Below, one piece after another: positions 52,587 through 61,692 of a DNA stretch of 64,000 nucleotides (within the stretch, counting starts at the first letter, position 1; every line of letters begins with the position of its first letter). The notes below the pieces were generated by a model, which worked only from the letters and a program-made list of their open reading frames with translations, was not told the DNA's origin and did not search any database. The stretch spans positions 1 to 64,000 of the forward strand of contig CALKUK010000014.1 of the NCBI GenBank assembly GCA_937996655.1, in the 5' to 3' direction. The stretch comes from an uncultured Sphingomonadaceae bacterium (GTDB lineage: Bacteria; Pseudomonadota; Alphaproteobacteria; Sphingomonadales; Sphingomonadaceae). A program made the translations under genes and the position numbers.

Positions 52587-53461
52587 TGATGGCAAGCATC
52601 GCGGGTCCGCACACCACAACGCCTGACAGGCTTCCGCTGGAACAATGGGCGCTGATCCTCGGGCTATCGGTCCTGATCGGGCCGACCATTGTCGCCATGG
52701 CCGAACAATTCTGGTCGAAAGAAGCAGGGGTGCATGGCCCAATTGTGCTGGCCACCGGTAGCTGGCTGCTCCTGCGCCAGCGGCAGACATTGTTGGAGCT
52801 GAAGGCCCCCGGCAATCCCCTCATCGCCTGGGGCGGGTTCCTGCTGTTGCTGCCGGTTTATATTTTTGGCCGTGCCTTTGATTTTCTCAGCCTCGAAGTG
52901 GCAGCGTTGCTCGGCATTCTGCTCGCCGTATTTTACAATTATTTCGGGTTCCGCGCCTGCAAGCATGTGTGGTTTCCGATTTTCTATTTGGGCTTCCTCG
53001 TGCCGCCGCCCGGTTGGCTGATTGATCTGTTGACGGCCGGTCTGAAGACCTTTGTGTCCTGGGCGGCGACACATCTGATCGAATGGATGGGTTATCCTGT
53101 CGCCCGCATCGGCGTGACGCTGTACGTCGCGCAGTTCCAACTGCTTGTGGAAGATGCGTGTTCGGGCATGAACTCGATCGTCAGCCTGACATCGGTCAGC
53201 CTGTTCTACATCTATCTGCTTCATGCCTCGTCCTGGCGTTATGCGCTGGTCCTGACATTCTGGATCTTGCCCATTGCGATTTTGGCGAACGTCATTCGCG
53301 TGCTGTTGCTGGTGCTCATCACTTATCATTTGGGCAATGAGGCCGCGCAGGGCTTCCTCCACAACACTGCAGGCATGGTCATGTTCGTGACAGCGCTGCT
53401 CGGTATTTTCGGGGTGGATAGGCTGCTCGCACCGATCTTCCTCAAAAAGGGATGGATGTGA
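52586..53461 (+). CDS. xrtV: Exosortase V (XrtV)
   Basis: Membrane cysteine transpeptidase/protease that cuts PEP-CTERM tails. 291 residues, about eight helices. The exosortase catalytic set is visible: Cys192 in VEDACSGMNSIVSL, Arg238 in LANVIRVLLLVL and His259 in FLHNTAGMVMF. No C-terminal EpsI fusion is present; EpsI is the next gene. The ATG at 52586 overlaps the upstream stop (TGATG), and its own stop overlaps the epsI ATG in the same way. The V subtype is inferred from sequence style and the neighbouring EpsI. Confidence 0.88.
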   Translation: MMASIAGPHTTTPDRLPLEQWALILGLSVLIGPTIVAMAEQFWSKEAGVHGPIVLATGSWLLLRQRQTLLELKAPGNPLIAWGGFLLLLPVYIFGRAFDFLSLEVAALLGILLAVFYNYFGFRACKHVWFPIFYLGFLVPPPGWLIDLLTAGLKTFVSWAATHLIEWMGYPVARIGVTLYVAQFQLLVEDACSGMNSIVSLTSVSLFYIYLLHASSWRYALVLTFWILPIAILANVIRVLLLVLITYHLGNEAAQGFLHNTAGMVMFVTALLGIFGVDRLLAPIFLKKGWM

Positions 53462-54198
53462 TGGACCGTCGCGGATTTCTGATCGGTGCGGGCTGTGTGG
53501 CTGCGGCCGCGAGCTCTTACGCCATGAAGCCGCGGGAGCGGGTTTCGCTCATGGGTAAGCTCAAGCTTGAGGATGCCATTCCAAAGGCGTTCAACGGCTG
53601 GAAGCAATATGACACCAACCAGATCGTCGTACCCGAAAGCGAAGACAGCCTTGCCCGGCAGCTGTACAGCCAGTCGGTCGGTCGTCTCTATGTGCGTGGT
53701 GAAAATGAGTTTGCGATGATGCTGATCGCCTATGGCGACACGCAAAGCGATACGCTCCAGCTTCACCGGCCAGAGGTTTGCTATCCCGCCTTCGGGATGG
53801 AAATAAAGGAGAACCGTGAAGCGGAGGTGCCGCTGTCGCGGTCTGTCTCCATTCCCGGTCGGGATCTTGTCGCCGTCAATGCCGAGCGAACCGAATATGT
53901 GACCTATTGGACGCGGCTGGGCCAGGACCTGCCAACGACAGGGTCCGAACAGCGCGCGGCTAAGCTGAAGGATGCGTTGGCCGGTATCATTCCCGATGGT
54001 GTGCTGGTGCGGTTCTCAACCGTCATGGACGGCCCCAAATTGTCCTTCGGCGTCAACCGGACCTTCGCGGCGGACCTGATGGCTGCCGTTTCGCCCGCCG
54101 TCCGTCGCGTGCTTGTGGGCGATGCGCCGGCTGCCGCGCTTGGCCGGGACCTCGGCGTCCCGAATCTCGCTGCCCCGCACCTCGGCGGTCGTGGCTGA
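53461..54198 (+). CDS. epsI: Exosortase-associated protein EpsI, V-type
   Basis: 245 residues. MDRRGFLIGAGCVAAAASSYA looks like a twin-arginine signal. The EpsI domain follows, with YGDTQSDTLQLHRPEVCYPAFGMEIKENRE, including the conserved HxPExCY-like box, and the YWTRLG segment. It accompanies exosortases in EPS loci; its activity is not established. GGGA 9 bases upstream supports the ATG at 53461 over one three codons earlier. Confidence 0.87.
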   Translation: MDRRGFLIGAGCVAAAASSYAMKPRERVSLMGKLKLEDAIPKAFNGWKQYDTNQIVVPESEDSLARQLYSQSVGRLYVRGENEFAMMLIAYGDTQSDTLQLHRPEVCYPAFGMEIKENREAEVPLSRSVSIPGRDLVAVNAERTEYVTYWTRLGQDLPTTGSEQRAAKLKDALAGIIPDGVLVRFSTVMDGPKLSFGVNRTFAADLMAAVSPAVRRVLVGDAPAAALGRDLGVPNLAAPHLGGRG

Positions 54199-54218
54199 GG
54201 AGGGTGGAGCAAGAGGGC

Positions 54219-55745
54219 GTGGACAATCTGGACATGATCGCCAAGGCACCCGATGAAACGCCGCGGGACCAGCAGACAGCGGCAGGCGCAAAGCCCATGC
54301 GCAGCTCTGGTCCGATAGAGGCTGACCATGCCCGCGCGCCCTTGCTGCTGGATCTTACAACTCTGTTCATGCGTGTTGCAGAACCGCTGACGCTGGTCGG
54401 GGTTGGCCTGATCATGCAGATGGTTCTGGTCGAACGCATCGGGCCCAATGCCGGGCCGATCTACCTGCGGGCGACTTTGCTCGGTGGCATCTTTTACGCA
54501 GGTGTGGCGGAAGCCATTGGCGCCTATGACATGGACGTCCGCTTTTCCATGCGGCGCGCCTCGGGGCGGGTGCTGACAGCGCTGTTCGCCACGGCCATGT
54601 TCGTCATGACGGTCGGCTTCTTCCTCAAAGTCTCCGAAGACTATTCCCGCCTTTGGGCCGTCAGCTGGTTTGGGGCCGGGGCGCTTTCGCTCAGCGGCGG
54701 GCGGCTTGCGCTGACGGGCTGGATGCAGGGCAAAAAGCGGGAAGGTCTCTTCAACCTGCGGGTCGCCATTTTCGGCACTGGAGAACAGGGCCAGCGCCTT
54801 GCCCAATATATTGAGGGCAATGACCGGCTCACCATCGATCTTGTCGGCTTCTTTGATGATCGGGAACCGGCACGCATCACAGGTGTCGCGACCGACTTGC
54901 CCTTGTGCGGCAATCTTGATGAGCTGGTGTCGCTGGTTCGGCAGGGCCGCATTGATCAGGTGATCATTGCGCTGCCCTGGTCGGCGGAGCGGCGCTTGCA
55001 GGATATTGTCGCCGCTCTGGCCGTCACGCCGGTGCGCATCCGCCTCGCCCCCGATCTGGCGAGCTTTGCTTTTGCGCAGCGGCCCATTGTTCTGCTTGGC
55101 GATCTGCCGGTGATGACGCTGTTTGAGCGTCCGATCACAGGGCTGGATCAGCTGATGAAGAAGTTTGAGGATCTTGTTCTCCTCGCCCTCATCTTGCCGC
55201 TTGTCCTGCCGGTGATGCTCTTGGCCGCCATCGCGATCAAGCTCGACAGTCCAGGCCCTGTCTTTTTCAAGCAGGAGCGCGAAGGCTTCAACAACAGGAA
55301 ATTCCACATCTGGAAGTTCCGTTCCATGCGGACCGACAAGCTGGAGTTCGATAATATCCAGCAGGCCTCCAAGCGCGATCCGCGCATTACGCGGGTGGGC
55401 AGCGTCCTGCGCAAATCGAGCATTGATGAACTGCCCCAGCTCATCAATGTGCTGAAGGGCGAAATGTCGATCATCGGGCCACGCCCCCATGCGCCGTCGA
55501 CACGCGCGGGCAACCGCTTCTTCAATGAAATCGTCGATACCTATGCCGCCCGCCACAATGTGAAACCGGGCCTGACCGGATGGGCACAGGTCAATGGCTG
55601 GCGCGGTGAAACAGACACGGAAGAAAAGCTCGTCCGCCGTCTCGAGCATGATCTTTTCTATATCGAAAACTGGTCGATCGGGTTCGACCTCTACATTCTG
55701 ATCCGCACCGTCTGGGCGGTGCTCGCCCCGCGTAACGCTTATTGA
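54219..55745 (+). CDS. Undecaprenyl-phosphate sugar phosphotransferase (WcaJ/SpsB type)
   Basis: Initiates repeat-unit synthesis by adding a sugar-1-phosphate (probably glucose) to undecaprenyl phosphate. About 508 residues: four N-terminal helices, a CoA-binding-like Rossmann region (VAIFGTGEQGQRLAQYIEG), a fifth helix, then the catalytic bacterial sugar transferase domain (FFKQEREGFNNRKFHIWKFRSM, DELPQLINVLKGEMSIIGPRPH, KPGLTGWAQVNGWRG). Start is ambiguous: GTG 54219 has GGAG 9 bases upstream; GTG 54204 and ATG 54234 lack good spacing. Confidence 0.9.
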   Translation: MDNLDMIAKAPDETPRDQQTAAGAKPMRSSGPIEADHARAPLLLDLTTLFMRVAEPLTLVGVGLIMQMVLVERIGPNAGPIYLRATLLGGIFYAGVAEAIGAYDMDVRFSMRRASGRVLTALFATAMFVMTVGFFLKVSEDYSRLWAVSWFGAGALSLSGGRLALTGWMQGKKREGLFNLRVAIFGTGEQGQRLAQYIEGNDRLTIDLVGFFDDREPARITGVATDLPLCGNLDELVSLVRQGRIDQVIIALPWSAERRLQDIVAALAVTPVRIRLAPDLASFAFAQRPIVLLGDLPVMTLFERPITGLDQLMKKFEDLVLLALILPLVLPVMLLAAIAIKLDSPGPVFFKQEREGFNNRKFHIWKFRSMRTDKLEFDNIQQASKRDPRITRVGSVLRKSSIDELPQLINVLKGEMSIIGPRPHAPSTRAGNRFFNEIVDTYAARHNVKPGLTGWAQVNGWRGETDTEEKLVRRLEHDLFYIENWSIGFDLYILIRTVWAVLAPRNAY

Positions 55746-55770
55746 GAGCGGCTCTTAATCTGGCGCGGGC

Positions 55771-56799
55771 TCAGGCCTGACGCGCGGCCACTTTTTCAAT
55801 TTCAGCAGACAGGAAGGCGCGAAGTTCGCTGGGGTCGGTTGTCGCCAGCGTCGGTGTGCGATGGCGTGCTGTTTGCAGCGCGGCGGCCATTTCGGCTGAG
55901 TCATGCGCAGCGAGGATCAGACCGCGCGCGACAAAGGCATCGGTTATTTCCGACTGGTGGTCGTCATAATGCTCTCGGCGCGCAAATTCGCGCGGCATCG
56001 CCACGACATTGCACCCCGCCCGCAGCGCGGTGATGAGCGATCCTGTCCCGCCATGGGTGACGACAATCTTGGCACGCTGGAGCAGCGCCTGCACCGCGTC
56101 AAACGGCATCTCCCGCACCATCTCGACATGGTCGCCTAGGCCAGTTGGGAAGGGTCCTGAACCCGTCTGGAAGACGATCCGTTCAGGAATGGCACCGGAC
56201 CGCTTCAACGCGGCAACGGTTTCGATCATGCGGTCAAAGCCAAGCGTCGCGCCGACCGTCACGAACATCAGATCGTCTTTGGGCGGGGGCGGCGTATCGA
56301 GGATCCTGAGGGGGTCAAACAGCAGCGCATCAGGCCACACAGCCTTTAACGCGGCGGACTGCACGACGACCGAGGTCGCAAAGGGTTTGGCCATGCGGGC
56401 AAAGGCGGATGGCTTGTCAAAACGGGCAAAGCTGTCGACCGAAATGAACGGCGCACCCGATGCGCGGGCCGCGAGGCAGGCAAAAAGCACAGCGCCGGCC
56501 CCCGTGCTGATGACGATGTCGGGCCGCTCCGCCCGGATGGCGCGAATCGATTGGCCAAGGTTGCGCCAGCCGGACTTGGCCATGTCCAGCGGATGGCCGA
56601 GCTTGGCCTGACCCAGGGCAAAATGATCGACGAAATGGGTGCGGTGCTTTTCCGCGATGCTGCGGCCAAGTGACGTGTCTTCTGTCACGAAGAAATGGTC
56701 GTGCGCGCCCCAGACGGGTTCAAGATCAAGCAGTTGGCGCACATGCCCACCGCCTGAGGCGGCAAGGCAGATGCGCACGGCGCGTCGCATAGTCTGCAA
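55771..56799 (-). CDS. Fused Alg14-Alg13-like (PssD-PssE/SpsK-type) glycosyltransferase
   Basis: About 342 residues. The N-terminal half is Alg14-like (CLAASGGGHVRQLLDLEPVW, PDIVISTGAGAVLFA) and the C-terminal half is Alg13/GT28-like (MFVTVGATLGFDRMIETV, VVTHGGTGSLITALRAG). In rhizobia these are separate PssD and PssE proteins; the fused form matches SpsK/GelK, which I recall as adding glucuronate to glucose-lipid. The start is TTG at 56799, with AGGAAGGG 6 bases upstream; the ATG at 56790 is 15 bases away. It is convergent with the sugar transferase gene. Confidence 0.85.
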   Translation of the reverse strand: MQTMRRAVRICLAASGGGHVRQLLDLEPVWGAHDHFFVTEDTSLGRSIAEKHRTHFVDHFALGQAKLGHPLDMAKSGWRNLGQSIRAIRAERPDIVISTGAGAVLFACLAARASGAPFISVDSFARFDKPSAFARMAKPFATSVVVQSAALKAVWPDALLFDPLRILDTPPPPKDDLMFVTVGATLGFDRMIETVAALKRSGAIPERIVFQTGSGPFPTGLGDHVEMVREMPFDAVQALLQRAKIVVTHGGTGSLITALRAGCNVVAMPREFARREHYDDHQSEITDAFVARGLILAAHDSAEMAAALQTARHRTPTLATTDPSELRAFLSAEIEKVAARQA

Positions 56800-57074
56800 A
56801 GCAATCCCTTCCTGGCGGTGCTGCGGCCTGCAGCGGCGCCCTCCTCGCCTTAAGGGCGGCGGCTTACATCGGGGTGGCCGGAACCTTGCATTTCGTTAAC
56901 GGGGCCGACAGGTGCCGGCTCCGGCTACCCCGCCCGTAGAACTACTCACCTAAAAAGCGCTGTTTTGCCGCCATGACGTCGCTGTGGTTCGCCGTCTGTT
57001 AACCTTTTTTTGGCAGAGAAATGCAGGCGCGCCAAAGTCTGGACGTCTGTCCGGGCGCTGCGAGGAGAATAGCT

Positions 57075-59276
57075 GTGCGACTGACGGAACCCGGCAAGGA
57101 AATGTTGAAGTTCTATCGCTTTGAAGACGGCGTCGAACTCCCTGATATGGAATGGCAGTGCAATGATACCGGGCTGGAGGCGCTGGTGGCGCTGCTCGCC
57201 GTCCATGGGGTCGCAGCCGATGCGCAGCAGCTGCGCCATGAACTGGGCCATGGCGATCCGCCATCGGCAGAAGACCTGCTGCGCCTCGCCAAGCAACAGC
57301 CGGGGATGCGCGTCAAGCTGCTGAACGATCAGAAGTCGCGACTGGCCCATGTGCCGCTGCCCGCCCTCGGCAGCGGACCGGAAGGCTGGTTCCTGATCGG
57401 GGCGCTGGCCAGTGATGGTGTCCTTATTCACCGGCCCGGCCGCGATATTGAAAAGGTGGACCGGCACACTCTGGATGAAATCTGGTCCGGTGACCTTATT
57501 CTCCTCACGCAGCGTCAGTCCGCCGCGCCCTTCGCCAATTTCGACATCCGCTGGTTCATTCCGCAGGTCGTGCGCTACCGTAAGCCCATCGGTGAAGTGC
57601 TTTTGATTACGCTTGCGCTCAATCTGCTCGGGCTCGCTTCGCCGCTCCTGTTCCAGAACGTCATCGACAAGGTGCTGGCGCACAACACCATGACGACGCT
57701 GATGGTGCTCACCGTCGGCATGGTCGCTGTGGCCCTGTGGGAAGTGGCGTTCAGCTGGATCCGGACGCGAGTGTTTTCGGAAACATCGCAGAAGATCGAC
57801 GTTGAACTCGGTGCCCGCATCTTTCGCCATATGCTGGCGCTGCCGCTCACCTATTTTGAGCAGCGGCGCGTCGGCGATACGGTCACCCGTGTCCGCCAGA
57901 TCGAAACGATCCGCGAATTTTTGACCAACGCGTCGCTGTCCGTCCTTGTGGACCCCATCTTCACGCTCGTCTTCCTTGTGGCGATGTTCTTCTATTCACC
58001 GGCCCTCACGCTGATCGTGCTGATCAGCATGGTCGCCTATGCCGCTGTGTCGCTCACGATCACGCGGCCGATGCGCGATGCGTTGGACGATAAGTTCAAT
58101 GAAGGGGCGGCGTCCAATGCGCTGCTGGTGGAAAGTGTGTCCGCCATGCAGACGGTGAAGGCCAGCGCCATTGAGCCGCAGTGGCAGCACCATTGGGAAA
58201 AGCAGCTGGCAGCCTATAGCGCGGCCAGCCAGCGCGCGCTGAATGTCGGCAACCTCGGGTCGGAGGCGATCCAGCTCATCTCCAAACTCAGCTTTGTCGC
58301 CATTCTCTTTTTCGGGGCCAAGGCCGTGATCGCGGGCGCCCTGTCGGTCGGTGGTCTGGTAGCATTCAACATGTTTGCGCAGCGCGTGTCCGGGCCGGTG
58401 ATCCGCATGGCGCAATTGTGGAGCGAGTTTCAACAGGTGCGCGTGGCAGTGGAGCGCATGGGCGATCTTCTCAACGCCACTCCGGAAGTGCGGCCTTTAG
58501 GGGGCGTGCCCATGCCCGTGATGCAGGGCCAGATCGTCTTTGAAAATGTCGCCTTCCGCTATGCCGATGGCAGCCCGCGTGTTGTCGATGCGATTGATCT
58601 TCAGATCGAACCCGGCACCATGCTCGGCATTGTCGGCTCGTCCGGGTCGGGCAAGTCGACGCTCACCAAATTGTTGCAGCGGCTCTACACGCCGGAGGAA
58701 GGGCGCATCCTCGTCGATGACCTCGATATCGCCCAGGTCGACCCGGCCCAGCTGCGCCGACAGATTGGGGTGGTGCTGCAGGAAAATGTGCTGTTCAGCC
58801 GGTCCGTGCGGGACAATATCGCGCTCGCCAATCCGGCCATGCGCCAGTCTGATGTGATTGCGGCGGCCCGCATGGCGGGCGCGCATGATTTCATCATGAA
58901 GCTGCCCCAGGGCTATGACACACCGATTGTGGAACGTGGCAGCAACCTGTCGGGCGGGCAGCGGCAACGCATCGCCATTGCCCGTGCGCTCGCCGTCAAT
59001 CCCCGCATCCTTGTGCTGGATGAGGCAACCTCCGCTCTGGATGCCGAGAGCGAGGAAATCGTGCAGAACAATCTGCAAAAGATCGCGACCGGACGGACGG
59101 TGTTGATCGTCGCGCACCGCCTTTCGGCTGTGCGGCAATGCGACAAGATCATCGTCATGGAAAATGGCCGCATCGCGGAAGCCGGCAGCCATGAGGCGCT
59201 GCTCTCGATCGGTGGCCGCTATGCCGAACTCTATAATCGCCAGATGGGCGTCCACCATGGAAGGAAGGCCGCATGA
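57075..59276 (+). CDS. Type I secretion ABC transporter with inactive C39-like domain (AtrB-like)
   Basis: 733 residues. The N-terminal 130 residues are a C39-peptidase-like domain with the catalytic Cys replaced (NDTGLEALVALLAVHG where DCG is expected), so it should bind the substrate without cutting it. An exporter domain of six helices (about 155-430) follows, then the ATPase: Walker A GSSGSGKST, signature NLSGGQRQRIAIARAL, Walker B ILVLDEATSALD. GTG 57075 has GAGGAG 7 bases upstream; an ATG at 57021 lacks any. It overlaps the adaptor gene by 4 bases. Confidence 0.9.
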   Translation: MRLTEPGKEMLKFYRFEDGVELPDMEWQCNDTGLEALVALLAVHGVAADAQQLRHELGHGDPPSAEDLLRLAKQQPGMRVKLLNDQKSRLAHVPLPALGSGPEGWFLIGALASDGVLIHRPGRDIEKVDRHTLDEIWSGDLILLTQRQSAAPFANFDIRWFIPQVVRYRKPIGEVLLITLALNLLGLASPLLFQNVIDKVLAHNTMTTLMVLTVGMVAVALWEVAFSWIRTRVFSETSQKIDVELGARIFRHMLALPLTYFEQRRVGDTVTRVRQIETIREFLTNASLSVLVDPIFTLVFLVAMFFYSPALTLIVLISMVAYAAVSLTITRPMRDALDDKFNEGAASNALLVESVSAMQTVKASAIEPQWQHHWEKQLAAYSAASQRALNVGNLGSEAIQLISKLSFVAILFFGAKAVIAGALSVGGLVAFNMFAQRVSGPVIRMAQLWSEFQQVRVAVERMGDLLNATPEVRPLGGVPMPVMQGQIVFENVAFRYADGSPRVVDAIDLQIEPGTMLGIVGSSGSGKSTLTKLLQRLYTPEEGRILVDDLDIAQVDPAQLRRQIGVVLQENVLFSRSVRDNIALANPAMRQSDVIAAARMAGAHDFIMKLPQGYDTPIVERGSNLSGGQRQRIAIARALAVNPRILVLDEATSALDAESEEIVQNNLQKIATGRTVLIVAHRLSAVRQCDKIIVMENGRIAEAGSHEALLSIGGRYAELYNRQMGVHHGRKAA

Positions 59277-60649
59277 GCGCCTATGCAGACACCTGGGCCA
59301 GCATCCGCACCGCCTTGGAAGAAGACCGCAAGCGCGACTCGCGGGACCGCATTTCGGAAACCGCCTTCCTGCCCGCAGCGCTGGAGCTGATTGAAAAGCC
59401 GGTATCGCCGATGGGGCGCCGCACGGCCTATGTTCTGCTAGCCGGGCTGGTCGTCCTCATCCTCTGGCTTGTGCTTGGCACCGTCGACATTGTCGCATCG
59501 GCCGAAGGGAAATTGTCGCCGCAGGGCAGCATCAAGATGATCCAGCCGGCAGAGGCCGGGATCGTCCGCCGCATCTATGTGAAGGACGGGCAGAAGGTCA
59601 CCAAAGGCCAGTTGCTGGTGGAGCTTGACCCGACCGTGTCGGGAACCGAATTGGGGCAATCGCGCGAAGCTCTGCTGGTCGCTGAATTGACGGTTGCCCG
59701 CGCGCGCGCCGTGCTCGATGCGCTGGACGGAAAAGGCTTCTCCTTTGCAGCGCCTGCCGGGGCGACGCCGCAGATGATTGTGGATCACAGCAGCTTTGCG
59801 CGTGCTCAACTGTCACAGCTGCGGTCCCAATCCGGCGAACAGTCTGATGCCAGCCATGCCTCCGCTCTGGCTGCCGCCGAAGCGCGGACACAGGCCCGAA
59901 AGATTACAGAGAGCCTGCCGCTGCTCGACCAGCAACTACAGGCCAATGAGAAATTGCTCGAAAAGGGCTATGTGTCCAAATTGCGTGTTCTTGAAATGCA
60001 GCGCCAGCGACTGGCTGCCGAACGCGATAGGGAAGCAGCGCTACAGACCGCTGCACGGGCCGCCGCCGAAGCCGGAGCTGCTCGTAATCGCGGTGTCGGG
60101 GCGAGCGTTGGTGGGCGGGCTGAATTGCTCCAGACGCTGATCGCCGCCGAAGCCGATGTCGTGCAGCGTCGCGGCGAGCTGGCCAAGGCGTCGCAGCGCG
60201 CGGGCTTTGGCCGCATTGTCGCGCCAGTCAGCGGCACCGTCTCACAACTTGCCGTCCATACCGAAGGCGGCATGGTGGAAGGCTTGCACCCGATCATGGT
60301 CCTCGTGCCTGATAGCGGTCTGACAGCGGAAGCGGCCCTGTCCAACAATGATGTTGGCTTTGTCCATGTTGGCCAAGAGGTGTCGGTGAAGGTCCACGCT
60401 TATCCCTATAGCCGCCATGGGACGATTTCCGGCAAGGTGATCTCCGTTGGCGCAGATGCGGTGGCGGATGAGCAAAAGGGCCTCGTCTATCCTGTTCGGA
60501 TTGAACTGAATGCCCGCGATGCAAAACGGTTCACGCTGCGCCCGGGGATGGAAGTGACCGCCGATGTCCGCACCGGATCACGCCGCCTGATCGACTATTT
60601 GATCAGCCCCATCGAGTCCGCCCGGACCACCGCCGCGCGGGAGCGCTGA
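59273..60649 (+). CDS. HlyD-family type I secretion adaptor (AtrD-like)
   Basis: 458 residues. A cytoplasmic N-terminus, one helix (AYVLLAGLVVLILWLVLGTV), a biotinyl-lipoyl-like motif (AGIVRRIYVKDGQKVTKGQLLVELDPT), a coiled-coil hairpin with QRLAAERDREAALQTAA, and the beta-barrel C-terminus (VYPVRIELNARDAKRFTLRPGMEVTADV). It bridges the ABC transporter to a TolC-like channel, which is not encoded in the window. No RTX substrate gene adjoins it. Confidence 0.9.
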   Translation: MSAYADTWASIRTALEEDRKRDSRDRISETAFLPAALELIEKPVSPMGRRTAYVLLAGLVVLILWLVLGTVDIVASAEGKLSPQGSIKMIQPAEAGIVRRIYVKDGQKVTKGQLLVELDPTVSGTELGQSREALLVAELTVARARAVLDALDGKGFSFAAPAGATPQMIVDHSSFARAQLSQLRSQSGEQSDASHASALAAAEARTQARKITESLPLLDQQLQANEKLLEKGYVSKLRVLEMQRQRLAAERDREAALQTAARAAAEAGAARNRGVGASVGGRAELLQTLIAAEADVVQRRGELAKASQRAGFGRIVAPVSGTVSQLAVHTEGGMVEGLHPIMVLVPDSGLTAEAALSNNDVGFVHVGQEVSVKVHAYPYSRHGTISGKVISVGADAVADEQKGLVYPVRIELNARDAKRFTLRPGMEVTADVRTGSRRLIDYLISPIESARTTAARER

Positions 60650-60685
60650 TGCTTTCGATAGGGTAAGCCATTCTCCGCTTGCGCC

Positions 60686-60735
60686 GGACCGGCAGTTCAC
60701 TTTACGGAAACGTAAAGCCGGAAAACTGCCGGTCC
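60686..60735. promoter_or_regulatory. Nested inverted repeat upstream of the crotonase gene
   Basis: GGACCGGCAGTT (60686-60697) and AACTGCCGGTCC (60724-60735) are perfect inverted arms. Inside them CTTTACGGAAACGTAAAG (60700-60717) is a second dyad that resembles the 22080 palindrome. It ends 24 bases before the crotonase ATG, so it could be an operator, an mRNA hairpin, or both. Confidence 0.6.
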
Positions 60736-60759
60736 GCCCGCAAAGAGAGGAAGCCTATC

Positions 60760-61521
60760 ATGTCCGATCCCGTTCTGACTGAAGTCCGTGGCAATGTTCT
60801 GATTGTCACACTCAACCGCCCAGAAGCGAAGAACGCTGCCAATAAGGCGTTGGCCGAAGGTGTGGCTGCCGCGATGGACCGTCTCGACAGCGACAATGAT
60901 CTGCGCGTCGGCATCATCACGGGCGCCGGTGGCACCTTCTGTTCGGGCATGGACCTGAAGGGCTTCCTCGCCGGTGAAACGCCGCAAATCCCGGGCAAGG
61001 GCTTTGCTGGTCTTACCGAAGCGCCGCCCGCCAAGCCTCTGATCGCCGCCGTTGATGGTTACGCGCTGGCCGGTGGCTTTGAAATTGCACTCGCCTGCGA
61101 TCTGATCGTGGCGAACAAGGACTCCAAGTTCGGCATCCCCGAAGTGAAGCGCGGCCTGGCCGCGGCAGCGGGCGGCCTTGTGCGCCTGCCCCGCCAGATC
61201 CCGCAGCGTCTGGCGATGGAGCTGGCGCTGACCGGTGAGTTCGTCACGGCGCAGCGCGCCTATGACATGGGCCTGATCAACCGCGTGGTCGAAGGTGTTG
61301 CCTTGGAAGGCGCGCTGCAGTTGGCCGAAGTCATCAGCGCCAATGGCCCGCTGGCGGTTGCTGCCTCCAAGCAGGTGATTCGGGAACAGCAGGATTGGTC
61401 TCAGGCGGAACAGTGGAAGAACCAGTACGCCCTGACGGCCAAAGTCTTTACATCAAATGATGCCCGCGAAGGGGCGGCGGCCTTTGCCCAGAAGCGCGCG
61501 CCCAATTGGACAGGATCGTGA
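60760..61521 (+). CDS. Crotonase / enoyl-CoA hydratase family protein
   Basis: 253 residues. The oxyanion-hole segment GTFCSGMDLKGF and the central AVDGYALAGGFEIALACDLIVA are typical. Glutamates at the two hydratase catalytic positions are present (GGFEIA and FGIPEVKRGL), so hydration or dehydration of an enoyl-CoA is likely. The long-known CaiD and PaaG branches are alternatives. SD GAGAGG lies 9 bases before the ATG. Possible co-regulation with the 22 kb dehydrogenases is discussed in the findings. Confidence 0.88.
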   Translation: MSDPVLTEVRGNVLIVTLNRPEAKNAANKALAEGVAAAMDRLDSDNDLRVGIITGAGGTFCSGMDLKGFLAGETPQIPGKGFAGLTEAPPAKPLIAAVDGYALAGGFEIALACDLIVANKDSKFGIPEVKRGLAAAAGGLVRLPRQIPQRLAMELALTGEFVTAQRAYDMGLINRVVEGVALEGALQLAEVISANGPLAVAASKQVIREQQDWSQAEQWKNQYALTAKVFTSNDAREGAAAFAQKRAPNWTGS

Positions 61522-61692
61522 TCGTACAATCACTTAAGTGAAATTACGGCCGTAGTTGCACCATATTGGCATAAACTCCCTTCAATACGGCCTCGGTTGT
61601 TGGGCGCCAAAGGGTCGAAATTTAGAGTCTGGTAACCTCACCAAACGCACTTGGGTCGTGTCCGATATGGATACAAACAGGTGGGTTTACAG

